DNA of 64,000 nucleotides from Pirellulales bacterium (GCA_022844125.1 JALHMI010000012.1:62001-126000); one strand, 5' to 3'. Positions 45,784-56,474 are shown, counted from the first letter of the stretch. Notes: a model not told the origin generated them from the sequence alone. Program-made: numbers and translations.

Positions 45784-45899
45784 TTAGTCACCAATGGTGG
45801 AATTCTTTGCATTGCCGGCCCTAACTGTAACCGTTTGGACTGTGCCGGCTGCATCAATTCGTCATCATCATCGTCCGGATCAAAGAATTCGGTCGTCAT
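45780..45899 (-). CDS. Small acidic protein leading the paralog cassette
   Basis: A 39-residue frame from ATG 45899. GGGAG lies eight bases upstream. It ends in TGA that overlaps the ATG of the next gene as ATGA. The start is acidic (MTTEFFDPDDDDDE) and the rest is polar with a few hydrophobics (LGPAMQRIPPLV). The strong ribosome site and the stop-start overlap support real expression, either as a protein or as a coupling leader peptide. No family recognised. Confidence 0.6.
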   Translation of the reverse strand: MTTEFFDPDDDDDELMQPAQSKRLQLGPAMQRIPPLVTK

Positions 45900-46167
45900 C
45901 GGTTATGCTCCCTTCAGCAAGAGTTCGGGGACTCGAATCGTCTGAACAGAACCTAGACGAAGTGCTGGCCTGTTTTCGACAGGCAAAAACAGCCACGAGA
46001 AAGTTTCGCACTAGAGGCCAAGTGGCTCGTTTCCAGACTTGACCGAACGGCCCGCGCGCTGTTGACGAACGCGCGCAGAACGCGAACACTTGTGCTTGTT
46101 AACGCTTGGGGCGTGCGACCGTGTCCAAGCATCGTGTGCTCATCGCAGAATCGCGGCGAATGAATCC

Positions 46168-47490
46168 ATGAAAGTCGTCTACCTGGCAGCCGGGGCGGCG
46201 GGGATGTACTGCGGCAGTTGTCTGCACGACAACACGCTGGCGGCCGCGCTCGCGCAGCTAGGTGAAGACGTGCTGCTGGTGCCCACCTACACGCCGCTGC
46301 GAACCGACGAAGACAGCATGAGCGATTCGCACCTGTTCTTCGGCGGAATCAATGTCTACCTGCAGCAGCATTCGCCAATCTTCCGCCATACGCCATGGTT
46401 TCTCGACGCGCTGCTCGATCATCCCGGCATCATTCGCTGGCTCACACGCGGCGGGCCGAAGGTCGAAGCCGAGAAGCTTGGCGCGCTGACCGTCAGCATG
46501 CTCGAAGGAGAACACGGCCGGCAGCGCAAGGAAGTCCGGAAGCTGGTCCGCTGGATCGAGCGCGAAGCGAAGCCCGACATCGTGCATCTTTCGAATGCGA
46601 TGCTGATTGGCGTCGCGGCCGAGATACAGAAGCTCGGTATCCCGGTCGTTACCACGCTCTCGGGCGAGGACATTTTTCTGGAGAAAGTTCCCGAGCCGCA
46701 TTACAGCCAGGCGCGCAAGGTACTTCGCGAGCGGGCCGCGAAGCTGGATGGCTTTGTGGCGCTCAACCGCTATTACGCCGACTACATGGCGGACTATATC
46801 GACGTGCCGCGCGAGCGCGTGCGTGTCATTCCGCACGGGCTGAACCTCGCGGGGCACGGCGCACGACCGAGCGGACCACGCTCCCCACAGACAATCGGCT
46901 ACTTCGCGCGAATCTGTCCGGACAAGGGACTGCACAATCTGATCGACGCGGCCGAGCGATTGCTGGCCGACAGCGAAGTCCCGCCGTTTCGGATCCGCAC
47001 GGCCGGCTACCTGGGCGCGCTCGACCGGCCGTATCTCGAAGCTTTGCAGAAGCGGATCGACGGCTGGAATCGTTTGGGGATGTTTGAATACCTCGGTGAG
47101 GTCTCGCGGGCGGAGAAGATCACCACGCTGCAAAGCTTCGACCTGATGTGCCTGCCTACGGTGTATCACGAGAGCAAGGGGATCAGCGTGCTCGAGGCGA
47201 TGGCCAACGGCGTGCCGGTGGTGCTGCCCGATCACGGGACCTTTCCCGAGGTGGTCGAGGCAACTGGCGGGGGAGTGCTTTATCGAGCGGACGACCCGGC
47301 GGCTTTGACCGCGGCGCTTAAGCAGTTGCTGCTCAATCCGGCCGAGGCGAGCGCCATCGGACGGCGAGGAAAAGCCGGCATCGAAGGCAACTTTACGGCT
47401 GAATTGATGGCCGAAGCGACCCTGGCGATGTACCGCGAGGTGATCGCGGGGCCGGGGAGTCCGGCCGCTTCTCGGGTGGCCGCAGGCTAA
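46168..47490 (+). CDS. Glycosyltransferase family 4 protein
   Basis: A 440-residue GT-B glycosyltransferase. N-terminal acceptor domain: MKVVYLAAGAAGMYCGSCLHDNTLAAALAQLG with a GxG-type loop. C-terminal donor domain: IGYFARICPDKGLHNLIDAAE and the GT4 signature PTVYHESKGISVLEAMANGVPVV with the EXE/D-like pair. It uses a retaining mechanism with a nucleotide-sugar donor; donor and acceptor are unknown. The start at 46168 begins with the first beta strand; upstream codons in the frame are not part of the fold. It stands alone between the unknown cassette (divergent) and the RRM gene. Confidence 0.9.
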   Translation: MKVVYLAAGAAGMYCGSCLHDNTLAAALAQLGEDVLLVPTYTPLRTDEDSMSDSHLFFGGINVYLQQHSPIFRHTPWFLDALLDHPGIIRWLTRGGPKVEAEKLGALTVSMLEGEHGRQRKEVRKLVRWIEREAKPDIVHLSNAMLIGVAAEIQKLGIPVVTTLSGEDIFLEKVPEPHYSQARKVLRERAAKLDGFVALNRYYADYMADYIDVPRERVRVIPHGLNLAGHGARPSGPRSPQTIGYFARICPDKGLHNLIDAAERLLADSEVPPFRIRTAGYLGALDRPYLEALQKRIDGWNRLGMFEYLGEVSRAEKITTLQSFDLMCLPTVYHESKGISVLEAMANGVPVVLPDHGTFPEVVEATGGGVLYRADDPAALTAALKQLLLNPAEASAIGRRGKAGIEGNFTAELMAEATLAMYREVIAGPGSPAASRVAAG

Positions 47491-47714
47491 GCTCAGGCCT
47501 GCCGAGCGTGCGCCCACCAAATTTTGGGGGTTCAAAGCTTGCATTGCGCACTTTAGCAACGCTACATTGATCTCGCCTCGGTCGCCTGGCGTGCGGCCGC
47601 AGTCTAGCGGGAGCGCACCATCCGACGGGGTGCAGCAGGTGCGCGTCAACGGACGATTTCAGGCAAACTTTTCCGCCGCGCCCCACGTGTCCGAGTGCGC
47701 AGAGGACTTTAGTG

Positions 47715-48050
47715 ATGGCGAAGAAGATCTACGTCGGAAACCTACCCTGGTCGGCCACCAGCCAATCGCTGGAGCAATTGTTCAGCGAGCACGGCAAAGT
47801 CCGTTCGGCCGAAGTTATTTCGGACCGCGAGACCGGTCGATCGCGGGGTTTTGGCTTTGTCGAAATGGAATCCGACGACGAGGGGACACGAGCAATCGAG
47901 GCCCTGAACGGCGCCGACATCGGCGGCCGGGCGATCACGGTCAACGAAGCTCGCGAACGGGCGCCTCGCACCGGTGGCGGCGGCGGTTACGGTGGTGGTG
48001 GTGGGGGATACGGTGGCGGCGGCGGCGGCGGATACCGTGGCGGCCGTTAA
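47715..48050 (+). CDS. Glycine-rich RNA-binding protein (RRM)
   Basis: A 111-residue single-RRM protein with RNP2 IYVGNL (residues 5-10), RNP1 RGFGFVEM (44-51) and a Gly/Tyr-rich tail ([14 protein letters not shown]). It should bind single-stranded RNA; relatives in cyanobacteria and planctomycetes are often cold- or stress-induced. The frame allows a GTG at 47712, but the ATG at 47715 (MAKKIYV) is the family start. A 224-base leader separates it from the glycosyltransferase; no conserved structure was recognised in it. Confidence 0.93.
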   Translation: MAKKIYVGNLPWSATSQSLEQLFSEHGKVRSAEVISDRETGRSRGFGFVEMESDDEGTRAIEALNGADIGGRAITVNEARERAPRTGGGGGYGGGGGGYGGGGGGGYRGGR

Positions 48051-48086
48051 GTGCGGGTAGATTCAGGACTGGCAGCACGCGAAAAC

Positions 48087-48123
48087 GCAGCCCCGAAAGC
48101 CACGTGGTTAGGGGTTGCATTTT
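48087..48123 (+). terminator. Possible terminator after the RRM gene
   Basis: GCAGCCCC / GGGGTTGC stem (one G-T pair) with an inner CCACGTGG palindrome in the loop, followed by ATTTT. Weak but correctly placed 37 bases after the stop codon. Confidence 0.45.
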
Positions 48124-48195
48124 CGCTGCAAAGTGAGTCTGATGACGTACTATCCAAATCTGATTTCCCCAGAGCCATACTGACAGCCAAACGCT

Positions 48196-48456
48196 ATGAG
48201 ACCGACTCCCAAACGGCGGAGCAACAAGAACAAGGTTCGGGCCAAGAAGAAGGACCCGATTTTCGTCGACGGCGCGCGCCCCCGGCCGATGTACGTTGAC
48301 TACAAGGACTTGGAGTTGCTCGGCAAGCTCACGAATCGTCAAGGTAAGATTGTCGGCCGCCGCAAGAGCGGTTGCACCGCCGCCAGCCAGCACGCGGTCA
48401 CCCAGGCGATCAAGCGGGCGCGGTTCATGGCTTTGCTGCCGTACGTTTCCGACTGA
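48196..48456 (+). CDS. rpsR: 30S ribosomal protein S18
   Basis: An 86-residue bS18, which binds S6 on the small-subunit platform. The core VDYKDLELLGKLTNRQGKI, GRRKSGCTAASQHAVTQAIKRAR and LLPYV matches the family, with a basic N-terminal extension (PTPKRRSNKNKVRAKKK). It is not next to rpsF, rplI or ssb, its common partners. No zinc-binding cysteine set is present, so it is the Cys-minus form. The start at 48196 is the only ATG that gives the full domain. Confidence 0.95.
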   Translation: MRPTPKRRSNKNKVRAKKKDPIFVDGARPRPMYVDYKDLELLGKLTNRQGKIVGRRKSGCTAASQHAVTQAIKRARFMALLPYVSD

Positions 48457-48610
48457 GTATCCATTCAGTCGGGCGATTGATTTGTCCGCACGTAAAGCGT
48501 CGGGGGCCACGCGCGGCGAACAGCCCGCAGCACCAGGCGCTTTTTGTGCGCGCCGAGGATTGTCGCAATCATTGTCGATGAAGCCGTAAACCGCGCGATT
48601 GCAGTTACGC

Positions 48611-49030
48611 ATGGGCCAATCGTATCACACCACGCGCCGCGTTGAGTTCCGCGATACCGATGCGGCGGGGATCGCGCATTTCTCGGTGTTCTTCGTTTAC
48701 ATGGAACAGGCCGAGCACGAGCTGCTCAGGCACCTGGGCCTCAGCGTGATGTTTCACGATGACCACGGCAAGATTTCCTTCCCGCGCGTCGGAGCGCGCT
48801 GCGACTACCAGCGGGCCGTGAAGTTTGAGGACATCATGGACATCGAGGTTTCGATCGTCCGGCTGGGCACCAAGAGTGTGACCTTCGAATTCAATTTCTC
48901 GCACGACGGGCAAGCGGTCGCCAGCGGCCAGACGACGACGGTCTGCTGCCGGCTCAGTGACACAGGGCCTCCGCAATCGATGCCGATTCCCACCTGGATT
49001 GCCGAGAAGCTGTCGGAGGTGGTGGTGTAG
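48611..49030 (+). CDS. Hot-dog thioesterase, YbgC/4HBT family
   Basis: A 139-residue acyl-CoA thioesterase-like protein. FRDTDAAGIAHFSVFFVYMEQAEHELL carries the catalytic Asp (in DTD, residues 15-17) of the 4-hydroxybenzoyl-CoA thioesterase fold. The RAVKFEDIMDIEVSIVRLG and SVTFEFNF strands complete the hot-dog. Substrate unknown. The ATG at 48611 is preferred over the TTG at 48599; neither has a clear ribosome site. Not obviously linked to its neighbours. Confidence 0.88.
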   Translation: MGQSYHTTRRVEFRDTDAAGIAHFSVFFVYMEQAEHELLRHLGLSVMFHDDHGKISFPRVGARCDYQRAVKFEDIMDIEVSIVRLGTKSVTFEFNFSHDGQAVASGQTTTVCCRLSDTGPPQSMPIPTWIAEKLSEVVV

Positions 49031-49144
49031 GCGGCTGGGCGTTTCTGGTGGCTGAAAACACGGCGGCTACGCTCATGTGCTGGTTGCGTTAGAATACATC
49101 GCCTGCGCGTCAGCTAATCAACCTCGCCGCCGCATGTTTCTGAA

Positions 49145-49825
49145 ATGCCTGATCTCGTTGTCGAAGACCTGACCAAGACGTTCCCGACCCGGGCCGAACC
49201 GCTTGAGGTGCTGCGGGGCGTGTCGTTTCGCCTGGCGGCGGGCGAGAATCTGGCGGTGACTGGGCCGAGCGGCTGCGGCAAGAGCACGCTCCTGCATATT
49301 CTGGGGACGCTCGATGGGCCGACCAGCGGCCGGGTGCTGCTCGACGACGAAGATCCGTTCCAGTTCGATGAGCCGCGGCTGGCGGCGTTTCGAAATCAGA
49401 AGATCGGATTCATCTTTCAGGATCATCACCTGCTGCCGCAGTGTTCGGTGCTGGAGAATGTGCTGGTCCCGACGCTGGCCGATGGTAAGCCTCGGCAGGC
49501 GGCCGCCGAACGGGCCGTGATGCTGCTGGAGCGTGTGGGGCTCGCCAGCCGGCTCGATCACAGGCCGGCGGAACTCTCGGGTGGCGAGCGACAGCGGACC
49601 GCGATCGCGCGGGCGCTGGTGAACAATCCACGACTCTTGCTCGCCGACGAACCGACGGGCAACCTGGATCGCTCGACGGCGGCAGGAATTGCGGAGCTGC
49701 TCTTGGAACTTCAAGCGTACGAAAAAACCATGTTGGTCGTCGTGACGCATAGCCTGGAACTGGCCGGGATGCTCGAGCGGCGGGTGGAGCTCAATGCCGG
49801 GCAGTTCGAAACCAGTGCCGTCTAA
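49145..49825 (+). CDS. ABC transporter ATPase, LolD/MacB type
   Basis: A 226-residue ATPase with Walker A GPSGCGKS (40-47), Q-loop FIFQDHHLLPQ, signature LSGGERQRTAIARAL, Walker B LLLADEPTGNLD and the H-switch VVVTHS. The FQ..LLPQ and PTGNLD wording is typical of the LolD/FtsE/MacB group, which does mechanical work on envelope substrates (lipoproteins, peptides). It overlaps the following permease gene by 32 bases, so the two form one transporter. Confidence 0.93.
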   Translation: MPDLVVEDLTKTFPTRAEPLEVLRGVSFRLAAGENLAVTGPSGCGKSTLLHILGTLDGPTSGRVLLDDEDPFQFDEPRLAAFRNQKIGFIFQDHHLLPQCSVLENVLVPTLADGKPRQAAAERAVMLLERVGLASRLDHRPAELSGGERQRTAIARALVNNPRLLLADEPTGNLDRSTAAGIAELLLELQAYEKTMLVVVTHSLELAGMLERRVELNAGQFETSAV

Positions 49826-52800
49826 AGAACCTTCTCTATCACTGGGTGGCCTGGCCCTGCGCGGGCTGCGCTATCACTGGCGCACCAACCTGGCCGTGGC
49901 GCTGGCCGTGATGGCGGCCGCCGCCGTGCTCACCGGTGCGCTGCTGGTAGGCGACTCGATGCGCGGCAGTCTGCGGCATTTACTGCTCGATCAGCTCGGT
50001 TCGATCGACGAAGTGCTCGTGACCGATCGCTTCTTTCGCGCTGAACTGGCCGGAGAGATTGCCAATAGCGAAAAGTTCCAGCAGCACTTCAGCGCGGCCG
50101 TGCCGGCGGTCTATGTGCAAGGGACCGTCGATCATCCGGGCAGTTCGCTGCGCGCTGGCCGCGTGAGCGTGATTGGCAGCGATGCGGCGTTCTTCAAACT
50201 GGGTGGCGGTGGCCCCAAGCAGCCGCCGGTGCGGAACCAAATCGTGCTCAACGAGCCGCTGGCGCGCGAGATCGGCGCGAAGGCCGGCGATGAAGTGCTG
50301 CTGCGGATCGGCAGCGCCAGCCAGATTCCTGCCGACAGCGCCCTGGGTCGAAAGACCGAGACGATTCGCAATCGCCGGCTGACCGTGAGCGAGGTGATTC
50401 CGGCGACGGGCTTGGGGCGACTGGCCTTGAATCCCAGCCAGCTCGTGCCACTCGTGGCATATGTCGATGCCAGCACGCTGCAGGATGCGCTTGAGCAGCC
50501 GGGCAAGGTCAACGCGATCTTCGTGGCCGGCAAGGCAGGCGCGATGCCGACCGTGGCCGCACACTCGCAGTTGGTGACGGCGCTCAAGCCGAAGCTCGAA
50601 GATTACGGCATCACGATCGCCACGCATAAGCTGGGTTACGTGCAGCTCACGAGCAACCGGATGCTGGTCGAGTCGAATGTCGTCGACGCGGCGGAGAAAG
50701 CGTTCGCGGCCGACCGCGCGCAAGAGATCCTCACCTACCTCGCGAACTGGATCTCGAAAGGGGACAAACAGATCCCCTATTCAACCATCGCGGCGATCGA
50801 CTTCGCCGCGGAACCGCCGCTCGGACCGTTCAAGAATGTGGGTGGCGAGACGATTTCGCCGCTGGCCGACGATGAGATCGTGCTCAATAGTTGGGCCGCT
50901 GAAGACATTGGCGCAGAGCCGGGGGACGAGATCGAGATCGTGTACTTTGAGCCCGAGAGCACGCACGGCGACGTCCGCGAGTCGCGTGCGAAATTCCAGC
51001 TCAAGGACGTCGTGCCGCTGGAAGGGCTGGCAGCCGATCCGGACTTCACGCCAGCACTGCCGGGAGTGACCGATCAGCTTTCGATTGGCGACTGGGATCC
51101 GCCGTTTCCGTACGACTCCGGCCGGGTGCGCGACAAGGACGAGCAGTACTGGGACGAGCATCGCACGACACCCAAGGCGTTTATCTCGCTGGCTGCGGGG
51201 CGGAAGTTGTGGTCGAGCCGGTTTGGCGATACGACGAGTGTCCGCTTCGCGCCACCGCCGGGACCGACGCTGCAGGCTCAGGCCGATCAACTGCAGCTTG
51301 AGCCCGAGTCGCTGGGGTTTGTGTTCCGGCCGGTGAAGCGGCTGGGACTGGAAGCCGCGCAAGGCACGACGGGTTTTGACGGTCTGTTCCTGGGCTTCAG
51401 CCTGTTCATCATGGTGGCGTCGCTGCTGCTCGTGGCGCTTTTGTTTCGGCTGGGGATCGAACAGCGAGCCGCGGAGATCGGCGTGCTGGAGACGGTCGGC
51501 ATGCGCGGCAGCCGGATTCACCGGGTCCTGCTCACCGAAGTTTTCGTCGTAACGCTGAGTGGTTCGCTGCTTGGTGTGGCCGCGGGTGTGGGTTACGCCT
51601 GGTTGATGCTCGCGGGGCTTTCGACCTGGTGGCTAAGCGCGATCAGCACGCCGTTTCTCGACTTGTACATCACGCCAAAAAGCCTGGTCATTGGTTTCTT
51701 CGGCGGACTGATCGTGTCGCTGCTGACGGTTTGGTGGACGCTGCGCAGGCTGAGAAATGTCTCCGTGAGACGCCTGCTGGCCGGGCAGACGCAAGAAGAT
51801 CGCTTTGCCGCCGGCGACGGTTCTTCGCGCCGGCGCTGGATTGCCGCGGGGCTGCTCGTGCTGGCGATTCTCAGCGGGGCCTCGGCGCCATGGCTGAGCG
51901 GTGAGGCGCAGGCGGGCGCGTTTGTAGGAGCAGGGGCGATCATGCTGGCGGCGGCGCTAGTGTTCATCGCCGACGCGCTGCGCCGGCCGGGCCGGAGTAC
52001 GACCACAGGGCTGACGATTCCCAAGCTGGCTGCCCGAAACGGCGCGCGTAACCCCGGCCGGAGCGTGCTCTCGATCGGGCTGATTGCCGCGGCGAGCTTT
52101 CTGATCGTGGCGCTCTCGGCGTTTCGGCTCGATCCGGCGGCGCTGAGCACGGGGCGCGACAGCGGCAGCGGCGGGTTTGCATTGGTGGCTCAAAGCGATG
52201 CTCCAATCTATCAGAACTTGAACGACGAATCGGGGCGCGAGCAGCTTGGCCTGTCGGTCGAGGCGGATGAACTGCTGGCGAAGGCAGAGACGGTCGCGCT
52301 GCGAGTGGAGACCGGTGACGACGCAAGCTGTTTAAACCTGTATCAGAGTTCGCAGCCGCGCGTGTTGGGGGCGACGAGCAAGCTGATCGAGCGCGGAGGA
52401 TTCAGTTGGGGTGGAACGCAAGCTGAGACGCCCGAGGAAGCGGCGAATCCCTGGCTGCTGCTCGACAAGCCGCTGCCGGTGGACAGCGGCCGGACGGCGA
52501 AGGTCGTGCCGGCCATCGTCGACTTCAACACCGCGACGTACAGCTTGAAGAAAGGACTTGGCGACACGATCGAGGTCACCGACGGCGATGGCAAGACAGC
52601 GCATTTGCAGATTGTCGGAATGCTCAAAAACAGCATCTTCCAAGGAGACGTGATCGTCAGCGAAGCGAACTTCCTGAAGCTGTTTCCTGAGGTGAACGGC
52701 TATCGGTTTTTCCTGGTCGACACCAAGGGCGAGCCGGAGACCGCGGTGCGACAGGCGCTCGAAGATTCGCTCGGGGACTATGGGTTTGATGCCGAGACCA

Positions 52801-53219
52801 GCAGCGCGCGGCTGGAAGCATTTTTCGCCGTGCAGAATACGTACCTCTCGACCTTTCAGAGTCTTGGCGGACTGGGACTGCTGCTCGGTACCTTCGGATT
52901 GGCGACCGTGCAATTACGCAGTGTGCTCGAGCGCCGCGGCGAGCTCGCGCTAATGCGGGCGGCGGGCTTCCGACGTTCGCTTCTCGCGCGACTGGTGATA
53001 CTCGAAAACATCGTGCTGCTGGTGGGCGGACTCGCCCTGGGTGTGCTGGCCGCGCTTGTGGCCGTGCTGCCGCACTGGATCCTGGGCGGCGCGAGCATTC
53101 CCTGGCTCTCGCTCGCCGGCACGCTGGCCGCGGTGCTCGTCGTTGGGCTGCTGGCAAGTCTGCTCGCGGTGCGGGCGACCGTGCGGGCCGAGCTGATTCC
53201 GGCACTGCGGGCGGAATAA
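49794..53219 (+). CDS. ABC transporter permease with two FtsX-like domains
   Basis: A 1141-residue permease. An N-terminal helix (about 32-48, NLAVALAVMAAAAVLTGALLVGDSM) precedes a large periplasmic MacB-like domain. Two FtsX cores follow, with helices near 535-650 (SLFIMVASLLLVALLFRLG...) and at the C-terminus (GLGLLLGTFGLATVQL to the end), where ERRGELALMRAAGF and EQRAAEIGVLETVGM are the paired coupling motifs. It works with the overlapping LolD-type ATPase, probably in lipid, lipoprotein or peptide export. The chain is about the size of two fused LolC/E-type subunits. The start could also be the GTG at 49815. Confidence 0.9.
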   Translation: MPGSSKPVPSKEPSLSLGGLALRGLRYHWRTNLAVALAVMAAAAVLTGALLVGDSMRGSLRHLLLDQLGSIDEVLVTDRFFRAELAGEIANSEKFQQHFSAAVPAVYVQGTVDHPGSSLRAGRVSVIGSDAAFFKLGGGGPKQPPVRNQIVLNEPLAREIGAKAGDEVLLRIGSASQIPADSALGRKTETIRNRRLTVSEVIPATGLGRLALNPSQLVPLVAYVDASTLQDALEQPGKVNAIFVAGKAGAMPTVAAHSQLVTALKPKLEDYGITIATHKLGYVQLTSNRMLVESNVVDAAEKAFAADRAQEILTYLANWISKGDKQIPYSTIAAIDFAAEPPLGPFKNVGGETISPLADDEIVLNSWAAEDIGAEPGDEIEIVYFEPESTHGDVRESRAKFQLKDVVPLEGLAADPDFTPALPGVTDQLSIGDWDPPFPYDSGRVRDKDEQYWDEHRTTPKAFISLAAGRKLWSSRFGDTTSVRFAPPPGPTLQAQADQLQLEPESLGFVFRPVKRLGLEAAQGTTGFDGLFLGFSLFIMVASLLLVALLFRLGIEQRAAEIGVLETVGMRGSRIHRVLLTEVFVVTLSGSLLGVAAGVGYAWLMLAGLSTWWLSAISTPFLDLYITPKSLVIGFFGGLIVSLLTVWWTLRRLRNVSVRRLLAGQTQEDRFAAGDGSSRRRWIAAGLLVLAILSGASAPWLSGEAQAGAFVGAGAIMLAAALVFIADALRRPGRSTTTGLTIPKLAARNGARNPGRSVLSIGLIAAASFLIVALSAFRLDPAALSTGRDSGSGGFALVAQSDAPIYQNLNDESGREQLGLSVEADELLAKAETVALRVETGDDASCLNLYQSSQPRVLGATSKLIERGGFSWGGTQAETPEEAANPWLLLDKPLPVDSGRTAKVVPAIVDFNTATYSLKKGLGDTIEVTDGDGKTAHLQIVGMLKNSIFQGDVIVSEANFLKLFPEVNGYRFFLVDTKGEPETAVRQALEDSLGDYGFDAETSSARLEAFFAVQNTYLSTFQSLGGLGLLLGTFGLATVQLRSVLERRGELALMRAAGFRRSLLARLVILENIVLLVGGLALGVLAALVAVLPHWILGGASIPWLSLAGTLAAVLVVGLLASLLAVRATVRAELIPALRAE

Positions 53220-53357
53220 TTGCGGCGCGCTGCGGAGGCCTGTTTCCGCTGCTACTCAAGCGCCGGGGGCCACATTACAATAAGGTGGTCGATGGAAATC
53301 CCTCCTGGCATGGTCGCAAGCCGTGCCCGCCAACCCTCCTAGCAGCGTGAGTTTTCG

Positions 53358-56300
53358 ATGATGCGAGTTGGTTTCGTGTGCGCGATGCTGCTCGGGGCCT
53401 CTTCGGCCGTCGCTGCCGAGCCGGTCGACTTCCAGCGCGACATTCAGCCGCTGCTGGTGCAGCACTGCTACGAGTGCCACGGCCCGGTGAAACAGGAGGC
53501 TGGCCTGCGGCTCGATCGGCGCGACGCAGCAATCTCCGGCGGCGACGTGGGCAATACGATCGTGGCCGGCAAGAGCGGCGAGAGCGTGCTATTGCAAGCG
53601 CTGACCGGGGCGAGCGAAGCGGTTTCGCGGATGCCGCTCGACAAGGAACCGTTGGCGCAGGATCAAATCGCGCTCATCCGGCGGTGGATCGACGAGGGCG
53701 CGAATTGGCCGGCCGACGAGCCGGGCGAGCAACAAGACAGACGGCGCGAGCACTGGGCGTTCAAGACGCCGGTGCGGCCGGCGGTCCCGGCGGTGAAGAA
53801 CGAGGCCTGGCCGCGCGGTGACGTCGATCGCTTTATCCTGGCCAAGCTCGAAGCCGAGGGCCTTGCGCCATCGAACGAGGCCGACCGAATCACGCTGTTA
53901 CGACGGTTAAGCCTGGACCTGATTGGCCTGCCGCCCACGATCGCCGAGGTTGACGCCTTCCTGGCGGACGAAACACCGCAGGCATATGAAAAGCAAGTCG
54001 AACGGCTGCTTGCCTCGCCGCACTATGGCGAACGTTGGGGCCGGCACTGGCTCGATGCCGCCCGCTATGCCGATTCGGATGGTTTCGAAAAGGACAAGTC
54101 GCGGGCGATGTGGCTCTATCGCGACTGGGTCGTCGGCGCGCTCAATCGCGATCTGCCGTACAACCAGTTCCTCGTCGAGCAACTTGCCGGCGATCAGTTG
54201 CCCGGCGCGACGCAGGACCAGATCGTCGCCACGGGCTTCTTGCGCAATTCGATGCTCAACGAAGAAGGAGGCATCGATCCCGAGCAGTTCCGCATGGAAG
54301 CAATGTTCGATCGGATGGATGCGCTCGGCAAGAGCATGCTGGGGCTGACGATCCAGTGCGCGCAGTGCCACGATCACAAATACGATCCACTGACGCAGGC
54401 CGACTACTACCGGCTGATGGCGTTCCTGAACAACGATCATGAAGCCCAGCCGACGGTGTACGGGCCGGAAGAACTTGCCAAGTGCCAGCAATTGCTCGGC
54501 GAGATGAACCGCATCGAAATGGGACTCAAGGAAGCGACGCCCGACTGGCAGTCGCGGATGGCGGCTTGGGAAGCTAGCGTTGCTGGCGGTCAGCCTGAGT
54601 GGCGTGTGCTCCAGCCCACCACGCACGTCGACACTGGGGGCGGCGCGAAGCTGAGTTTGCTCGCCGATCAGTCGATGCTCTGCGCCGGCTATGCTCCGAC
54701 GCATTGCACGTTCCGCGTGGAAGGCACGTCGGAGCTCAAGACGATCACCGCGCTGCGGCTGGAACTGCTTACCGATCCGAACCTGCCGCATGGCGGACCG
54801 GGGCGGTCTTACAAAGGGACCGCGGCCCTGACGCAGATCAACGTCGAAGCCCAGGCGGCTGACGGCAGTGGCAAGCTGGAAGGCCAGAAGATCGCCGCCG
54901 CCAGCGCCGACTTCGAGCAAACCGAAACGCCGCTGGAAGCTGTGTTCGACGACCGCTCGGGCAAGAAGCGAGTCGTCGGTCCGGTCTCGTTCGCGATTGA
55001 CGACAAGAATGAAACTGCCTGGGGTATTGATGCCGGACCGGGGCGTCGCAATCAGGCGCGCAAGGCGGTGTTCCGGTTCGAGAAGCCGATCGCGTTTGAC
55101 GCCGGCGTGAAGCTGGCGGTGTCGCTCGCCCAGAATCACGGCGGCTGGAATAGCGACGATCATCAAAATAATTTGCTAGGCCGCATGCGGGTCTCGGTAA
55201 CCGATGCGCGCGAGCCGGCGGCCGATCCACTGCCCGCGCAAGTGCGGAAGATCATTTCGATACCCGCCCGCGAGCGAAGTGCCGATCAAGTGGCGACCGT
55301 GTTCAGCTATTGGCGCACGACGGTGGCGGAGTGGAAGGATGGGAATGACCAGATTGAGAGTCTCTGGCGGCAGTGGCCCGAGGGTTCGACGAGCCTGGTG
55401 CTGGCCAGTCGCGACGACGCGCGCGAAACGCGGATGCTCAAGCGCGGCGACTTCCTCAAGCCGGGCGATCCCGTGACGGCCGGCGTACCCGAGGTGCTGC
55501 ACGATCTGCCGGCCGATGCACAGCCGACGCGGCTGTCGCTGGCACGCTGGCTGGTCGATCCGGCCAGTCCGACGACCGCCCGCGTGATGGTGAATCGCGT
55601 GTGGCAGGCGTATTTCGGCACAGGCATCGTCAGCACCAGCGAAGACCTCGGCGTGCAAAGTGAAACGCCGAGTCACGGGGAATTGCTGGACTGGCTGGCG
55701 TGTGAGCTGATGGACTCGGGTTGGAGCTTGAAGCAATTGCATCGCACGATCGTGCAATCGGCCACGTATCGACAATCGTCGAACGTTTCGCCCGGGCTGG
55801 CCGAGCGCGATCCTTACAATCGGCTGCTGGCGCGCGGGCCGCGGTTCCGCGTGGAGGGCGAGATCGTGCGCGACGTGGCTCTGGCCGCGAGTGGGCTGTT
55901 GAACCCGACGTTGGGTGGCGAGAGCATCTACGCGCCGATTCCGGAGAGCCTGCTGGCACTGAGTTATGCGCCGCTCACCTGGAACGAAGAGCGCGGGCCG
56001 AATCGCTATCGCCGGGCGCTGTACACATTCCGGCGCCGCTCGCTGCCGTATCCGATGCTGCAGAATTTCGATACGCCCAACGGCGACTTCTCGTGTGTGC
56101 GACGGCAGCGGAGCGATACCCCGCTGCAGGCGCTCACAACGCTGAACGAAGTGATCTTTACCGAGTGTGCGCGGGCGCTCGCCCGGCGAACGCTAGCCGA
56201 GGCGCCTGCGGATGATCCGCAACGAATTGCCCATGCGTTCCGATTGTGCGTGAGCCGGACACCAAGCGATGTGGAGTGTCAAACGCTATTGGACCTGCTC

Positions 56301-56474
56301 GACAAGCAGCGCGAACGCATCGCCGAGGGATGGCTGAATGTGCGCGAGATCGCCACCGGCGAGAACGCGCTGCCTGGCAAGCTGCCGCAAGGCGCGACGC
56401 CGGCCGACTTGGCGGCTTATACCGTCGTGGCCCGGGTAATTTTGAACCTCGACGAAACGATTACCAAACCGTAG
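53358..56474 (+). CDS. Planctomycete cytochrome-like / DUF1549 / DUF1553 protein
   Basis: A 1038-residue secreted protein: signal peptide ([17 protein letters not shown]), an N-terminal cytochrome C-like domain with CYECHG (haem-binding CxxCH), then DUF1549 ([64 protein letters not shown]) and the C-terminal DUF1553 ([18 protein letters not shown]). These proteins are a planctomycete hallmark, often in pairs with DUF1501 proteins as here. They are thought to act in polysaccharide or sulfate-ester breakdown, but the activity is unproven. The DUF1501 gene follows after 14 bases. Confidence 0.93.
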   Translation: MMRVGFVCAMLLGASSAVAAEPVDFQRDIQPLLVQHCYECHGPVKQEAGLRLDRRDAAISGGDVGNTIVAGKSGESVLLQALTGASEAVSRMPLDKEPLAQDQIALIRRWIDEGANWPADEPGEQQDRRREHWAFKTPVRPAVPAVKNEAWPRGDVDRFILAKLEAEGLAPSNEADRITLLRRLSLDLIGLPPTIAEVDAFLADETPQAYEKQVERLLASPHYGERWGRHWLDAARYADSDGFEKDKSRAMWLYRDWVVGALNRDLPYNQFLVEQLAGDQLPGATQDQIVATGFLRNSMLNEEGGIDPEQFRMEAMFDRMDALGKSMLGLTIQCAQCHDHKYDPLTQADYYRLMAFLNNDHEAQPTVYGPEELAKCQQLLGEMNRIEMGLKEATPDWQSRMAAWEASVAGGQPEWRVLQPTTHVDTGGGAKLSLLADQSMLCAGYAPTHCTFRVEGTSELKTITALRLELLTDPNLPHGGPGRSYKGTAALTQINVEAQAADGSGKLEGQKIAAASADFEQTETPLEAVFDDRSGKKRVVGPVSFAIDDKNETAWGIDAGPGRRNQARKAVFRFEKPIAFDAGVKLAVSLAQNHGGWNSDDHQNNLLGRMRVSVTDAREPAADPLPAQVRKIISIPARERSADQVATVFSYWRTTVAEWKDGNDQIESLWRQWPEGSTSLVLASRDDARETRMLKRGDFLKPGDPVTAGVPEVLHDLPADAQPTRLSLARWLVDPASPTTARVMVNRVWQAYFGTGIVSTSEDLGVQSETPSHGELLDWLACELMDSGWSLKQLHRTIVQSATYRQSSNVSPGLAERDPYNRLLARGPRFRVEGEIVRDVALAASGLLNPTLGGESIYAPIPESLLALSYAPLTWNEERGPNRYRRALYTFRRRSLPYPMLQNFDTPNGDFSCVRRQRSDTPLQALTTLNEVIFTECARALARRTLAEAPADDPQRIAHAFRLCVSRTPSDVECQTLLDLLDKQRERIAEGWLNVREIATGENALPGKLPQGATPADLAAYTVVARVILNLDETITKP

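Noticed and set aside
45880-46089. 69-codon minus-strand frame upstream of the small gene
   Set aside because: Overlaps the ribosome site of the 39-codon gene, has no site of its own and no sensible composition.
47980-48047. GGT/GGC triplet repeat
   Set aside because: Explained by the Gly-rich tail of the RRM protein; common in the family.
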